Shown: positions 26,641-34,633 of the stretch, one piece after another | Position numbering within the stretch: position 1 is the stretch's first letter | Layout of the letters: every line of letters begins with the position of its first letter | Origin: Pseudomonas tremae | GTDB taxonomy: Bacteria > Pseudomonadota > Gammaproteobacteria > Pseudomonadales > Pseudomonadaceae | Length of the DNA stretch: 64,000 nt | Reading direction: 5' to 3' | Assembly (NCBI RefSeq): GCF_001401155.1 | Contig: NZ_LJRO01000024.1 | Span: 126,499-190,498, forward strand | The notes under the pieces: generated by a model | Database searches by the model: none | The model's input: the letters and a program-made list of their open reading frames with translations, nothing else | What the model was told of the DNA's origin: nothing | Position numbers and translations under genes: made by a program

Positions 26641-28014
26641 ATGATCGATACCGGGAGTGCCACGATTCGCCAGGATGCCTGTGCAATGGCAGAGGATTTC
26701 GCCAAGGGTCGCAGTGATCCCCTGCGGGTTCTGGACATGGCGCTGCAGCAGGCAACGCAGGTCGATAACGTGTTCATTTCCATGAGTGTCGACCGCGCGC
26801 GCCGCGAAGCCGAGGCTTCTGCCGCCCGCTGGAAGCAGGGGCAGCCATTGAGCCCGTTTGACGGTGTGCCGATCGCCTGGAAAGACCTCTTCGATGTGGC
26901 CGGCAGCGTGACCACTGCTGGTGCAGCCGTACGCAATAACCTGTCACCGGCGTTGCTGGACGCCCCGAGTGTCGGCCTGCTGGCACGATCGGGGATGGTC
27001 AGCCTGGGCAAGACCAACCTGAGCGAGTTCGCCTATTCCGGTTTGGGCTTGAATCCCCATTTCGGCACACCGATCAACCCGCTGAGCGACAGCACGCCGC
27101 GCATCCCGGGCGGGTCTTCCTCGGGTTCAGCGGTCGCGGTGGCTGCCGGGATCGTGCCGATTGCGATGGGCACCGACACCGCAGGTTCGATTCGTGTTCC
27201 TGCTGCGTTCAATGGCTTGGTGGGGTTTCGCAGCACCAGCCGCCGTTACAGTCGCGACGGCGTGTTTCCGCTTGCTCTGACGCTGGACAGCATCGGCCCG
27301 TTGACCCGCAGTGTGCGCGATGCACTGGTCATCGATGACCTGCTTTGTGCGCGCAGCAAACCTTCTTCGCTGATACCGCGCAGCCTTGCCAGCCAGCGAT
27401 TTCTGGTCGACAAGGCCGTGCTGGATGACGAACGGGTCGAGCCCGCGGTGCGTGACAATCTGCTGCGTGCCATCGACATCCTGCATGCCGGCGGGGCGTT
27501 GATTGAAGTGCGGCCCTGCCAGGCGTTTCAGGCCACCTTGCTGTTGATCCGGCAGCACGGCTGGCTGGGCGCTGCAGAGGCTTTTGCGCTGCATCAGCCG
27601 TTGCTGGACAGCGACGCCGCAGACCAGCTTGACCCAAGGGTCCGCAAGCGCCTGGAAGCTGCGCGGCATATGCCGGCCAGTCTGCTGGTCAATTTGTATA
27701 ACGCGCGTGAGCAATTGCAGGAGCAGCTGGCCGCCGAACTCGATGGTGCGCTGTTGCTTACCCCAAGCGTCGCCCATGTTGCTCCGCCGCTGGCGCCCTT
27801 GTTGGCCGACGACGAGTTGTTCGTGCAAACCAACCTGGCCACGCTGCGCCTGACCATGTCCGGCAGCCTGCTGAACATGCCAGGCGTATCGCTGCCCAGC
27901 GGCGTCGATGCGGCGGGCTTGCCCACCGGTCTGTTGCTCAGTGCTCCGGCCGGGGAGGACGCGCGTCTGCTGCGCGCCGCACTGGCGGTCGAGGCGTTGC
28001 TCAACTCCGTGTGA
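26641..28014 (+). CDS. Amidase signature family hydrolase
   Basis: A 457-residue GatA/AtzF-type amidase. The Ser-cisSer-Lys triad is visible: Lys81 in IAWKDLFDV, Ser159 in PGGSSSGSAV and Ser183 in GTDTAGSIRVP, with the normal 24-residue spacing between serines. Such enzymes hydrolyse small amides to acid plus ammonia. It is not GatA of the tRNA amidotransferase, because gatB and gatC are absent and the context is catabolic. Next to an imidase-like gene, a half-amidase role (monoamide of a dicarboxylic acid to diacid) is a reasonable inference. First gene of the island operon. Confidence 0.85.
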   Translation: MIDTGSATIRQDACAMAEDFAKGRSDPLRVLDMALQQATQVDNVFISMSVDRARREAEASAARWKQGQPLSPFDGVPIAWKDLFDVAGSVTTAGAAVRNNLSPALLDAPSVGLLARSGMVSLGKTNLSEFAYSGLGLNPHFGTPINPLSDSTPRIPGGSSSGSAVAVAAGIVPIAMGTDTAGSIRVPAAFNGLVGFRSTSRRYSRDGVFPLALTLDSIGPLTRSVRDALVIDDLLCARSKPSSLIPRSLASQRFLVDKAVLDDERVEPAVRDNLLRAIDILHAGGALIEVRPCQAFQATLLLIRQHGWLGAAEAFALHQPLLDSDAADQLDPRVRKRLEAARHMPASLLVNLYNAREQLQEQLAAELDGALLLTPSVAHVAPPLAPLLADDELFVQTNLATLRLTMSGSLLNMPGVSLPSGVDAAGLPTGLLLSAPAGEDARLLRAALAVEALLNSV

Positions 28015-28096
28015 ACTGATGCCGTTGAACCCTTGCAAACCGGCACGCGCGCGAACTGCCGTGATGCCGCTCTGATAAACCAGCGGGAGAACCAAG

Positions 28097-28978
28097 ATGG
28101 CCAAAGAAATTCTGTGTGCGTTTGGTGTGGATGTCGATGCAGTCGCAGGCTGGCTCGGCTCGTATGGCGGTGAGGATTCACCTGACGATATCTCGCGCGG
28201 GCTGTTCGCTGGCGAAGTGGGCGCGCCACGCCTGCTCAAACTGTTCGAACGGTATGGCCTGCGCACTACCTGGTTCATTCCCGGGCACTCGATGGAGACT
28301 TTCCCCGAGCAGATGAAAGCCGTGGCCGACGCCGGGCATGAAATCGGCGTGCATGGTTACAGCCATGAAAACCCGATCGCCATGACCCCGGAACAGGAAG
28401 AGATCGTTCTCGACAAATCCATCGATCTGATCACGCAGATGACCGGCAAGCGTCCCACTGGCTATGTCGCGCCGTGGTGGGAATTCAGCAACGTGACCAA
28501 CGAGCTGTTGCTCAAGAAAGGCATCAAGTACGACCACAGTCTGATGCACAACGACTTTCATCCGTACTACGTTCGCGTCGGCGACAAGTGGACCAAGATC
28601 GACTACAGCCAGCACCCGGATACCTGGATGAAACCGCTGGTGCGTGGCGAAGAAACCGATCTGGTAGAGATCCCGGCCAACTGGTATCTGGATGACCTGC
28701 CGCCAATGATGTTCATCAAGAAAGCACCCAACAGCCACGGCTTCGTCAACCCGCGGCACCTGGAAGAAATGTGGCGCGACCAGTTCGACTGGGTCTATCG
28801 CGAGCACGAACACGCCGTTTTCACCATGACCATTCACCCGGACGTGTCTGGTCGCCCGCAAGTGCTGCTGATGCTGGAGCGCTTGATCGAGCACATTCAA
28901 AGCCATGCTGGCGTCAAGTTCGTAACGTTCGACGAGATTGCCGACGACTTCGTGCGTCGCAATCCCCGTACCCGCTGA
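28097..28978 (+). CDS. Polysaccharide-deacetylase-fold hydrolase (HpPgdA/imidase type)
   Basis: A 293-residue cytoplasmic NodB-fold protein, very similar from memory to Helicobacter pylori HP0310 (HpPgdA); both carry [20 protein letters not shown]. Metal ligands are Asp14 (GVDVDA), His86 and His90 (HGYSH). HpPgdA was named a peptidoglycan deacetylase, but a 293-residue Pseudomonas putida imidase that opens cyclic imides belongs to the same group, as I recall. It has no signal peptide, which argues against a cell-wall substrate. With an amidase just upstream, ring opening of a cyclic imide or amide is my preferred role. Confidence 0.82.
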   Translation: MAKEILCAFGVDVDAVAGWLGSYGGEDSPDDISRGLFAGEVGAPRLLKLFERYGLRTTWFIPGHSMETFPEQMKAVADAGHEIGVHGYSHENPIAMTPEQEEIVLDKSIDLITQMTGKRPTGYVAPWWEFSNVTNELLLKKGIKYDHSLMHNDFHPYYVRVGDKWTKIDYSQHPDTWMKPLVRGEETDLVEIPANWYLDDLPPMMFIKKAPNSHGFVNPRHLEEMWRDQFDWVYREHEHAVFTMTIHPDVSGRPQVLLMLERLIEHIQSHAGVKFVTFDEIADDFVRRNPRTR

Positions 28979-29005
28979 TTCATTGCCCTGTCCGAGGCGT
29001 CACTC

Positions 29006-30346
29006 ATGTCCATATACAATAAGCTTGACCTGAACGGCTGGAAGCCTGAGCAACTGACTCCTGACCAAGTACGGTTCGCCACATGGATTGCGTTTTTCGC
29101 GTGGGTGTTTGCGGTATACGACTTCATTCTGTTTGGCACGCTGTTGCCGGAAATCGGTCGGCATTTCGGCTGGAGTGAAGTGGAGCAGGCCGAAATCGCG
29201 ACGCTGGTCGCGGTCGGCACGGCGGTAGTGGCGCTGGCCATCGGTCCGCTGGTAGATCGCCTGGGACGGCGCGTGGGTATCATTTTCACCGTGAGCGGTT
29301 CGGCAATCTGCTCGGCGCTCACGGCTATCGGTGGGGCGTGGGGCAAATCGCCGCTGATCCTGATCCGCTCGCTGGGCGGTCTGGGGTATGCGGAAGAAAC
29401 AGTCAACGCGACCTACCTCAGCGAAATCTATGCGGCCTCCGATGATCCGCGTCTGGCCAAACGTCGCGGCTTTATCTACAGCCTGGTGCAGGGTGGCTGG
29501 CCGGTCGGTGCGTTGATCGCGGCGGGGCTTACAGCCGTTTTGCTGCCGATCATCGGCTGGCAGGGCTGCTTCGTATTCGCCGCTATTCCGGCCATCATCA
29601 TTGCGATCCTGGCGCGCAAGCTCAAGGAAAGCCCGCAATTCCAGATCCACCAACGCATCACTCAACTGCGCAAGAAAGGTGATGTGAGCCAGGCGCAAGC
29701 CGTTGCACAAACCTACGGCGTCGACTACGACGAACACAGCAAGGCGGGTATTGGTGCCGCTTTCCGGGGTTCTTCGCGTCGTGCCACCCTGGTGATCGGG
29801 GCGGCGATCCTGCTCAACTGGGCGGCGATTCAGGTGTTCAGCGTGCTGGGCACGACGGTAATCGTCAGCGTTCACCACATCTCGTTCGAAAACTCGCTGA
29901 TCATTCTGGTGCTGTCCAACCTGGTGGGCTACTGCGGTTACCTGTGCCACGGCTGGATGGGCGACCGAATCGGCCGTCGTAACGTCATCGGCCTTGGCTG
30001 GATGCTCGGTGGTCTGGCGTTCGCCGGCATGCTGTATGGGCCTAGCAACATGGTAACAGTCGTCGGTCTGTACAGCCTCGGCCTGTTCTTTCTGATCGGC
30101 CCTTACTCGGCAGCGCTGTTTTTCATCAGTGAAAGTTTTCCAACCAGCATTCGGGCTACCGGCGGCGCAATCATCCATGCCATGGGCCCGCTCGGCGCTG
30201 TGGTTGCGGGTTTCGGTGCCACATCGGTACTGAGCGCAGGCGGTGACTGGCAGACCTCGGCCTTGTACTTCGGCGCAGTGCCATGCTTCCTGTCGGGTGC
30301 GTTGATGTTTGCCGCCAAACATGTGCGGCCTGAAACAGTGAAATAA
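29006..30346 (+). CDS. MFS transporter
   Basis: A 446-residue major facilitator with about 12 membrane helices. The conserved loop motif between helices 2 and 3 is [12 protein letters not shown], with a second copy [12 protein letters not shown] in the C-terminal half. The layout, with a large central loop (about 205-250), resembles the sugar/aromatic acid (SP/AAHS) branch that imports carboxylates or small organics by proton symport. Embedded in the catabolic operon, it most likely imports the substrate. The next gene begins 11 bases later. Confidence 0.85.
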   Translation: MSIYNKLDLNGWKPEQLTPDQVRFATWIAFFAWVFAVYDFILFGTLLPEIGRHFGWSEVEQAEIATLVAVGTAVVALAIGPLVDRLGRRVGIIFTVSGSAICSALTAIGGAWGKSPLILIRSLGGLGYAEETVNATYLSEIYAASDDPRLAKRRGFIYSLVQGGWPVGALIAAGLTAVLLPIIGWQGCFVFAAIPAIIIAILARKLKESPQFQIHQRITQLRKKGDVSQAQAVAQTYGVDYDEHSKAGIGAAFRGSSRRATLVIGAAILLNWAAIQVFSVLGTTVIVSVHHISFENSLIILVLSNLVGYCGYLCHGWMGDRIGRRNVIGLGWMLGGLAFAGMLYGPSNMVTVVGLYSLGLFFLIGPYSAALFFISESFPTSIRATGGAIIHAMGPLGAVVAGFGATSVLSAGGDWQTSALYFGAVPCFLSGALMFAAKHVRPETVK

Positions 30347-30357
30347 GGAGCAAGCAC

Positions 30358-31119
30358 ATGGTTCGTAAAGTTGCAGTGATAACCGGTGCCGCCAGCGGCA
30401 TCGGCCAGGCACTGGCAGTGGCCTTTGCCAGGCAGGGTGTTGCGGTGGCAGGCGGGTACTACCCGGCTGACCCGCACGACCCGGAGCACACGCGTCAGTT
30501 GGTGGAGGCGGCGGGCGGCGAATGCCTGATGCTGCCGCTGGATGTAACCTTCACCGAGTCCGTCGACGATCTGGCCGCGCAGGCAGTCAAAGCGTTTGGT
30601 CGGCTTGACTACGCGGTGGCCAATGCCGGGTTGCTACGTCGCGCGCCGTTACTGGAAATGACTGACGAGCGCTGGAACGCGATGCTCGACGTAGACCTGA
30701 CCGGCGTAATGCGCACCTTTCGCGCTGCTGTCCGGCATATGGGCGAGGGCGGGGCGCTGGTGGCGATTTCTTCGATTGCCGGGGGCGTCTACGGCTGGCA
30801 GGACCATTCCCATTACGCCGCCGCCAAAGCTGGCGTGCCAGGGCTGTGCCGGTCGCTGGCGGTGGAACTGGCACCCAAAGGCATTCGCTGCAATGCCGTA
30901 ATTCCAGGCCTGATCGAGACGCCGCAGTCGCTGGACAGCCAGAACTCGCTAGGCCCTGAAGGGCTGGCGAAGGCGGCCAAGGCCATCCCGCTGGGCCGTG
31001 TTGGCCGTGCTGACGAGGTGGCTTCGCTGGTGCGTTTTCTGTGCAGTGACGAAGCCAGTTACCTGACCGGGCAAAGCATCGTGATCGACGGCGGCCTGAC
31101 CGTGCGCTGGCCGGAGTAG
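30358..31119 (+). CDS. Short-chain dehydrogenase/reductase
   Basis: A 253-residue classical SDR. The cofactor loop is [11 protein letters not shown], the NAG motif is ANAGLL, and the catalytic residues are Ser in AISSIAGG and Tyr-Lys in HYAAAKAG. The C-terminus has the usual [20 protein letters not shown]. It should oxidise an alcohol or reduce a ketone with NAD(P)(H). Its substrate is not evident from sequence; the pairing with a second SDR suggests successive steps or two stereoisomers. Confidence 0.88.
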   Translation: MVRKVAVITGAASGIGQALAVAFARQGVAVAGGYYPADPHDPEHTRQLVEAAGGECLMLPLDVTFTESVDDLAAQAVKAFGRLDYAVANAGLLRRAPLLEMTDERWNAMLDVDLTGVMRTFRAAVRHMGEGGALVAISSIAGGVYGWQDHSHYAAAKAGVPGLCRSLAVELAPKGIRCNAVIPGLIETPQSLDSQNSLGPEGLAKAAKAIPLGRVGRADEVASLVRFLCSDEASYLTGQSIVIDGGLTVRWPE

Positions 31120-31150
31120 ATCGCGCAAACTCAACCGAGGAACCCGACCC

Positions 31151-31900
31151 ATGCAACAACTCAAACAAAAACGCGCAGTGATCACGGGTGCAGGCAGTGG
31201 CATAGGTGCAGCCATAGCCCGTGCATATGCGACGGAAGGTGCGCGGCTGGTGCTGGGCGATAGAGACGCCGATAGCCTGGAAAGGGTCGCCGCGCAGTGC
31301 CGCGAGCTTGGCGCGCAGGTGCATGAATGCGTCGCCGACGTGGGCAGTGTCGAGGGCGCGCAGGCCAGCGTCGATGCCTGCGTCAAGCATTTCGGCGGCA
31401 TCGATATTCTGGTCAATAACGCCGGCATGCTCACCCAGGCACGCTGCGTCGACCTGAGCATAGACATGTGGAACGACATGCTGCGCATTGACCTGACCAG
31501 CGTATTCGTGGCCAGCCAGCGTGCTTTGCCACACATGATCGCGCAGCGATGGGGACGCATCATCAACGTAGCCTCGCAACTGGGTATCAAGGGCGGGGCC
31601 GAACTGACCCACTACGCCGCCGCCAAGGCCGGGGTGATCGGTTTCAGCAAATCGCTGGCGCTGGAAGTCGCCAAAGATAACGTGCTGGTCAACGCCATCG
31701 CGCCCGGTCCTATCGAAACGCCCCTGGTCGCGGGTATCAGCAGTGCCTGGAAAACCGCCAAGGCCGCCGAACTGCCGCTGGGCCGTTTCGGTCTGGCCGA
31801 AGAGGTCGCGCCGGTCGCTGTGCTGCTGGCCAGCGAACCAGGCGGTAATCTTTTCGTCGGCCAGACGCTTGGGCCCAATTCCGGCGACGTCATGCCATGA
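31151..31900 (+). CDS. Short-chain dehydrogenase/reductase
   Basis: A 249-residue classical SDR with cofactor loop TGAGSGIGAAI, an acidic residue in LVLGDRDADSLE after strand 2 that favours NAD(H), NNAGML, catalytic Ser in NVASQLG and Tyr-Lys in HYAAAKAG. It resembles 3-oxoacyl-ACP reductase/FabG-like enzymes, but here it is a catabolic operon member. The C-terminus LFVGQTLGPNSGDVMP lacks the usual final DGG pattern. It lies 31 bases after the first SDR. Confidence 0.88.
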   Translation: MQQLKQKRAVITGAGSGIGAAIARAYATEGARLVLGDRDADSLERVAAQCRELGAQVHECVADVGSVEGAQASVDACVKHFGGIDILVNNAGMLTQARCVDLSIDMWNDMLRIDLTSVFVASQRALPHMIAQRWGRIINVASQLGIKGGAELTHYAAAKAGVIGFSKSLALEVAKDNVLVNAIAPGPIETPLVAGISSAWKTAKAAELPLGRFGLAEEVAPVAVLLASEPGGNLFVGQTLGPNSGDVMP

Positions 31901-31922
31901 GCAAACTGCTGGAGAGCAACTG

Positions 31923-32222
31923 ATGTGTGGACTGTGCGGCCTGCTGGGCGAAGATGTGCACTGGAGCGATCCGCTGGCGACCGAGCTGCCTCGGCGCCGT
32001 GAACGCTTTCGGCGTATTGCCGCGATCAACAAAGTGGTTGCGCCGTTTCGTTTGAAGGTCGAAGACTTTCAGGGCGTTTCCTATCTGTTGCTGGGGGCCA
32101 CCGGCAAGCAGGAGCTGGCGACCGGTCTGGAGCAGCTGTGGCAGAAGGCCGAATTGTTGATCGGTCGGCCACTGGATCCGCTGGACCCCAGCCTGCTCGA
32201 GCATTTGCAGAGGTCATCATGA
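31923..32222 (+). CDS. Small MCGLCG protein of unknown function
   Basis: A 99-residue protein starting MCGLCGLLGEDVHW. The first residues look like the N-terminal nucleophile segment of class II glutamine amidotransferases (MCGxxG), but the protein is far too short to hold that domain. The rest is a helix-rich segment with basic stretches (RRRERFRRIAAIN). A GGAG ribosome binding site precedes it, and the last four bases overlap the cobW start, so it is a genuine gene translated with the GTPase. The two cysteines could bind metal, fitting a metallochaperone partner. I do not recognise a family. Confidence 0.7.
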   Translation: MCGLCGLLGEDVHWSDPLATELPRRRERFRRIAAINKVVAPFRLKVEDFQGVSYLLLGATGKQELATGLEQLWQKAELLIGRPLDPLDPSLLEHLQRSS

Positions 32223-33226
32223 GCATTGCCCTGAATGTGATTACCGGTTTTCTCGGCAGCGGCAAGACCACCTTGCTCAAGCGTCTGCTGGCCGATGAGA
32301 GCATGGGCGACACCGCGCTGCTGATCAACGAGTTCGGTGATGTCGGCATTGATCACCTGCTGGTCGAAGAGGTCGCGCCGGATACCGTGCTGCTGCCCAG
32401 CGGTTGTGTCTGCTGCACCGTTCGGGGTGAGCTGAAAGACGCATTGCTGAGCTTGCTGGATCGCCGCAATCGCGGAGACATTCCGGCATTCCGGCGGGTA
32501 ATTCTGGAGACTACGGGCCTCGCCGACCCGGCCCCCATTCTCACAACCCTGAGCAACGATCCGCAGTTGCGCGGGCGCTTTCACATCGGCTTGATCGTTA
32601 CGCTGGTGGATGCCTGCCACGCCGAGTTGCAAGAGCGTCTGCACCCGGAGTGGCTGGCCCAGGTAGCGGCGGCGGACCGGCTGTTGCTGAGCAAGACCGA
32701 TCTGGTAGACAAGCCCGCACTCGACGCGTTGCGCGGCCGTCTGCAGGCGCTCAATTTTTCTGCACCGTTGCTGGATACCGCGCAGATCCACAGTGGTGAT
32801 CAGCTATTGCTCGGCGAAGGCGTTCGCAGCGCCGAACCTGCCATCGAGGTGACGCGCTGGCAATTGCACCGTGTCGAGTCGACGTCAGCACGGCACGGGG
32901 ACGCGCAGGTGTGTTGCCTGACCTTCGATCGCCCGCTGGACTGGGTCGGTTTCGGGGTGTGGTTGTCGATGCTGTTAAGATGCCACGGCGAGCGAATCCT
33001 GCGTGTCAAAGGGCTGCTGAACGTGAATGATAACCAGGGTCCCATCGTGATTCATGGTGTGCAGCATTGCTTGCATGCGCCGGTGCATCTTGCCGCGTGG
33101 CCCGGTGACGATTGTACGTCGCGGCTGGTTTTTATCCTGCGCGGGCTGGACCCGGACTTGCTGCGTCGCTCGTTTGACGTCTTCTCCCATAGCTTCGCGC
33201 CACTGCCAAGCGAGTCAGTTGCATGA
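32219..33226 (+). CDS. CobW/COG0523 family GTPase (metallochaperone)
   Basis: A 335-residue COG0523 GTPase. Walker A is TGFLGSGKTTLLKR, the metal-binding CxCC motif is in PSGCVCCTVRGE, Walker B-like ETTGLADP follows, and the base-recognition motif is SKTDLVD. The C-terminal CobW_C domain covers about 225-330. Family members load metals into specific target enzymes. Here the obvious client is the metal-dependent deacetylase-fold hydrolase of the same operon. I start at 32219, where ATGA overlaps the previous stop; a longer upstream start would overlap the small gene heavily. Confidence 0.88.
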   Translation: MSIALNVITGFLGSGKTTLLKRLLADESMGDTALLINEFGDVGIDHLLVEEVAPDTVLLPSGCVCCTVRGELKDALLSLLDRRNRGDIPAFRRVILETTGLADPAPILTTLSNDPQLRGRFHIGLIVTLVDACHAELQERLHPEWLAQVAAADRLLLSKTDLVDKPALDALRGRLQALNFSAPLLDTAQIHSGDQLLLGEGVRSAEPAIEVTRWQLHRVESTSARHGDAQVCCLTFDRPLDWVGFGVWLSMLLRCHGERILRVKGLLNVNDNQGPIVIHGVQHCLHAPVHLAAWPGDDCTSRLVFILRGLDPDLLRRSFDVFSHSFAPLPSESVA

Positions 33227-34419
33227 CCATTACCCTGCGTGTGCTTGGCACGTCAGTGACCTTGCTCGAGTCCCTGCGCGAGCGTGCCGAGCAGGATCTC
33301 GGCATCAGGCTGACTTACCAGATTCATGATGTGCAGACTGCGCAACGTATTGCGGTCATGCAGCCGGACAGCTACGACCTTTACGATCAGTGGTTTCATA
33401 ACGTCGACTTCGTCTGGCCGGCGCGGGCCATCCAGCCCATTGATACGCGGCGTATTGCGCTGTGGCATGAAATCAACGATTTGCCCAAGCGTGGTCGCTT
33501 GCGGCCGACCGATCAGCCGGGCAGTGGCAGCGTGCCCAGCGAGCGTTTGTTCGTGCAACATGATGGCAGCTTGGGCAGTGGCGTCACCGAGCGCATCAGC
33601 ATGTTGCCGTTGACCCACAACGCGGACAGTTTTGCCTACCGCCCCGAGCGATTGCCGGACGGCCTGAGTTCTGCGGACGAAAGCTGGGGCTGGTTGCTGG
33701 ACCCAGCGTGGGGTGGCCGGATTGCATTGCAGAGCGATGCGGCCATCGGCGCGCTGGATGCCGCGCTGGCGGTGCAGGGCGCAGGACTGGCGACATTCAA
33801 CGACATCGGCAACATGAGTATCGAAGAGATCGATCTGCTGGCCGACGTGCTGGTGCGCAAACAGCAGCAAGGGCATTTCGGCGCGTTCTGGTCGGACGAC
33901 GAAGAAGCCGCCGAACTTATGCTCAGCCCGACCATAGACATTCAGAGCTTATGGTCGCCGACACTCGTCAGGCTCCACCGTGCGGGTGTGAAGTACCGTG
34001 TAGCGGTGCCCAAAGAAGGCTATCGGGGCTGGTTTGGCGGTTTGTCGCTGTCACGTCACGCCAAGGGCCCGGTGCTGGATGCGGCCTACGCCTACCTCAA
34101 CTGGTGGCTGTCCGGCTGGCCGGGAGCGGTGATGGCGCGACAGGGCTACTACATCGGCAACCCGGCGCGCAGTCGCGACCACCTAAGCGCGGCAGAATGG
34201 GATTACTGGTACGCCGGCCTGCCTGCCCGCGAACAACTGCTTGGCAGCGACGGTCTGCCCCTGATCGACGCTGGAGAAATTCGCGACGGCGGCTCGTACG
34301 AAGAACGCATGGGCCACATCGCCGTGTGGAACTCGGTCATGAACGAGCACAACTACCTGGTGCGCCGCTGGGGCGACATCCTGCGTGCAGGCGGCAAGAG
34401 CAGCGCGAAAGCGCGGTAG
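33223..34419 (+). CDS. ABC-type substrate-binding protein without signal peptide
   Basis: A 398-residue protein of the PotD/spermidine-type (type II periplasmic-binding) fold, with SYDLYDQWFHNVDFVW, WGWLLDPAWGGRIALQ and YLNWWLSGWPGAVMARQGYY. Binding proteins of this class are normally exported, but the N-terminus (MTITLRVLGTSVTLL) starts directly in the first beta strand with no signal peptide. Its start overlaps the cobW stop by four bases, and no ABC permease or ATPase is nearby. It may be a cytoplasmic ligand or cofactor carrier, or a repurposed enzyme subunit. Last gene of the operon. Confidence 0.75.
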   Translation: MTITLRVLGTSVTLLESLRERAEQDLGIRLTYQIHDVQTAQRIAVMQPDSYDLYDQWFHNVDFVWPARAIQPIDTRRIALWHEINDLPKRGRLRPTDQPGSGSVPSERLFVQHDGSLGSGVTERISMLPLTHNADSFAYRPERLPDGLSSADESWGWLLDPAWGGRIALQSDAAIGALDAALAVQGAGLATFNDIGNMSIEEIDLLADVLVRKQQQGHFGAFWSDDEEAAELMLSPTIDIQSLWSPTLVRLHRAGVKYRVAVPKEGYRGWFGGLSLSRHAKGPVLDAAYAYLNWWLSGWPGAVMARQGYYIGNPARSRDHLSAAEWDYWYAGLPAREQLLGSDGLPLIDAGEIRDGGSYEERMGHIAVWNSVMNEHNYLVRRWGDILRAGGKSSAKAR

Positions 34420-34440
34420 GTACTGATCGAGACCCCTCAA

Positions 34441-34500
34441 GAGCGCACGCAGAGCGTCCGGAACAGCGTTGCTGCAATGGTGCGTTGGGCCGATAGATGA
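34441..34500. repeat. REP-like intergenic repeat
   Basis: Contains ACGCAGAGCGTCCGGAAC (34447-34464), sharing the core of the repeats at 25257 and 53137. Non-coding, between convergent genes. Confidence 0.55.
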
Positions 34501-34587
34501 TCTGCAAAACACTATCGTGCGAATGCTCCCACGTCTTGTCCGATAGCAAACGCAACTGAGGTCCAGGTTTCAATGGCGACAAAAAAA

Positions 34588-34611
34588 GGCGGCTACCTCT
34601 CGGTAGCCGCC
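34588..34611 (-). terminator. Terminator of gcd (possibly bidirectional)
   Basis: Perfect 10-base arms GGCGGCTACC (34588-34597) and GGTAGCCGCC (34602-34611) with a 4-base loop. Seven A residues at 34581-34587 give a T run on the minus strand after gcd; on the plus strand only TTT follows. Confidence 0.85.
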
Positions 34612-34633
34612 TTTCATTTACTTCAACACCACC

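Noticed and set aside
26641..28014. GatA subunit of the tRNA amidotransferase
   Set aside because: No gatB or gatC nearby and the gene is in a catabolic operon; a free amidase is more likely.
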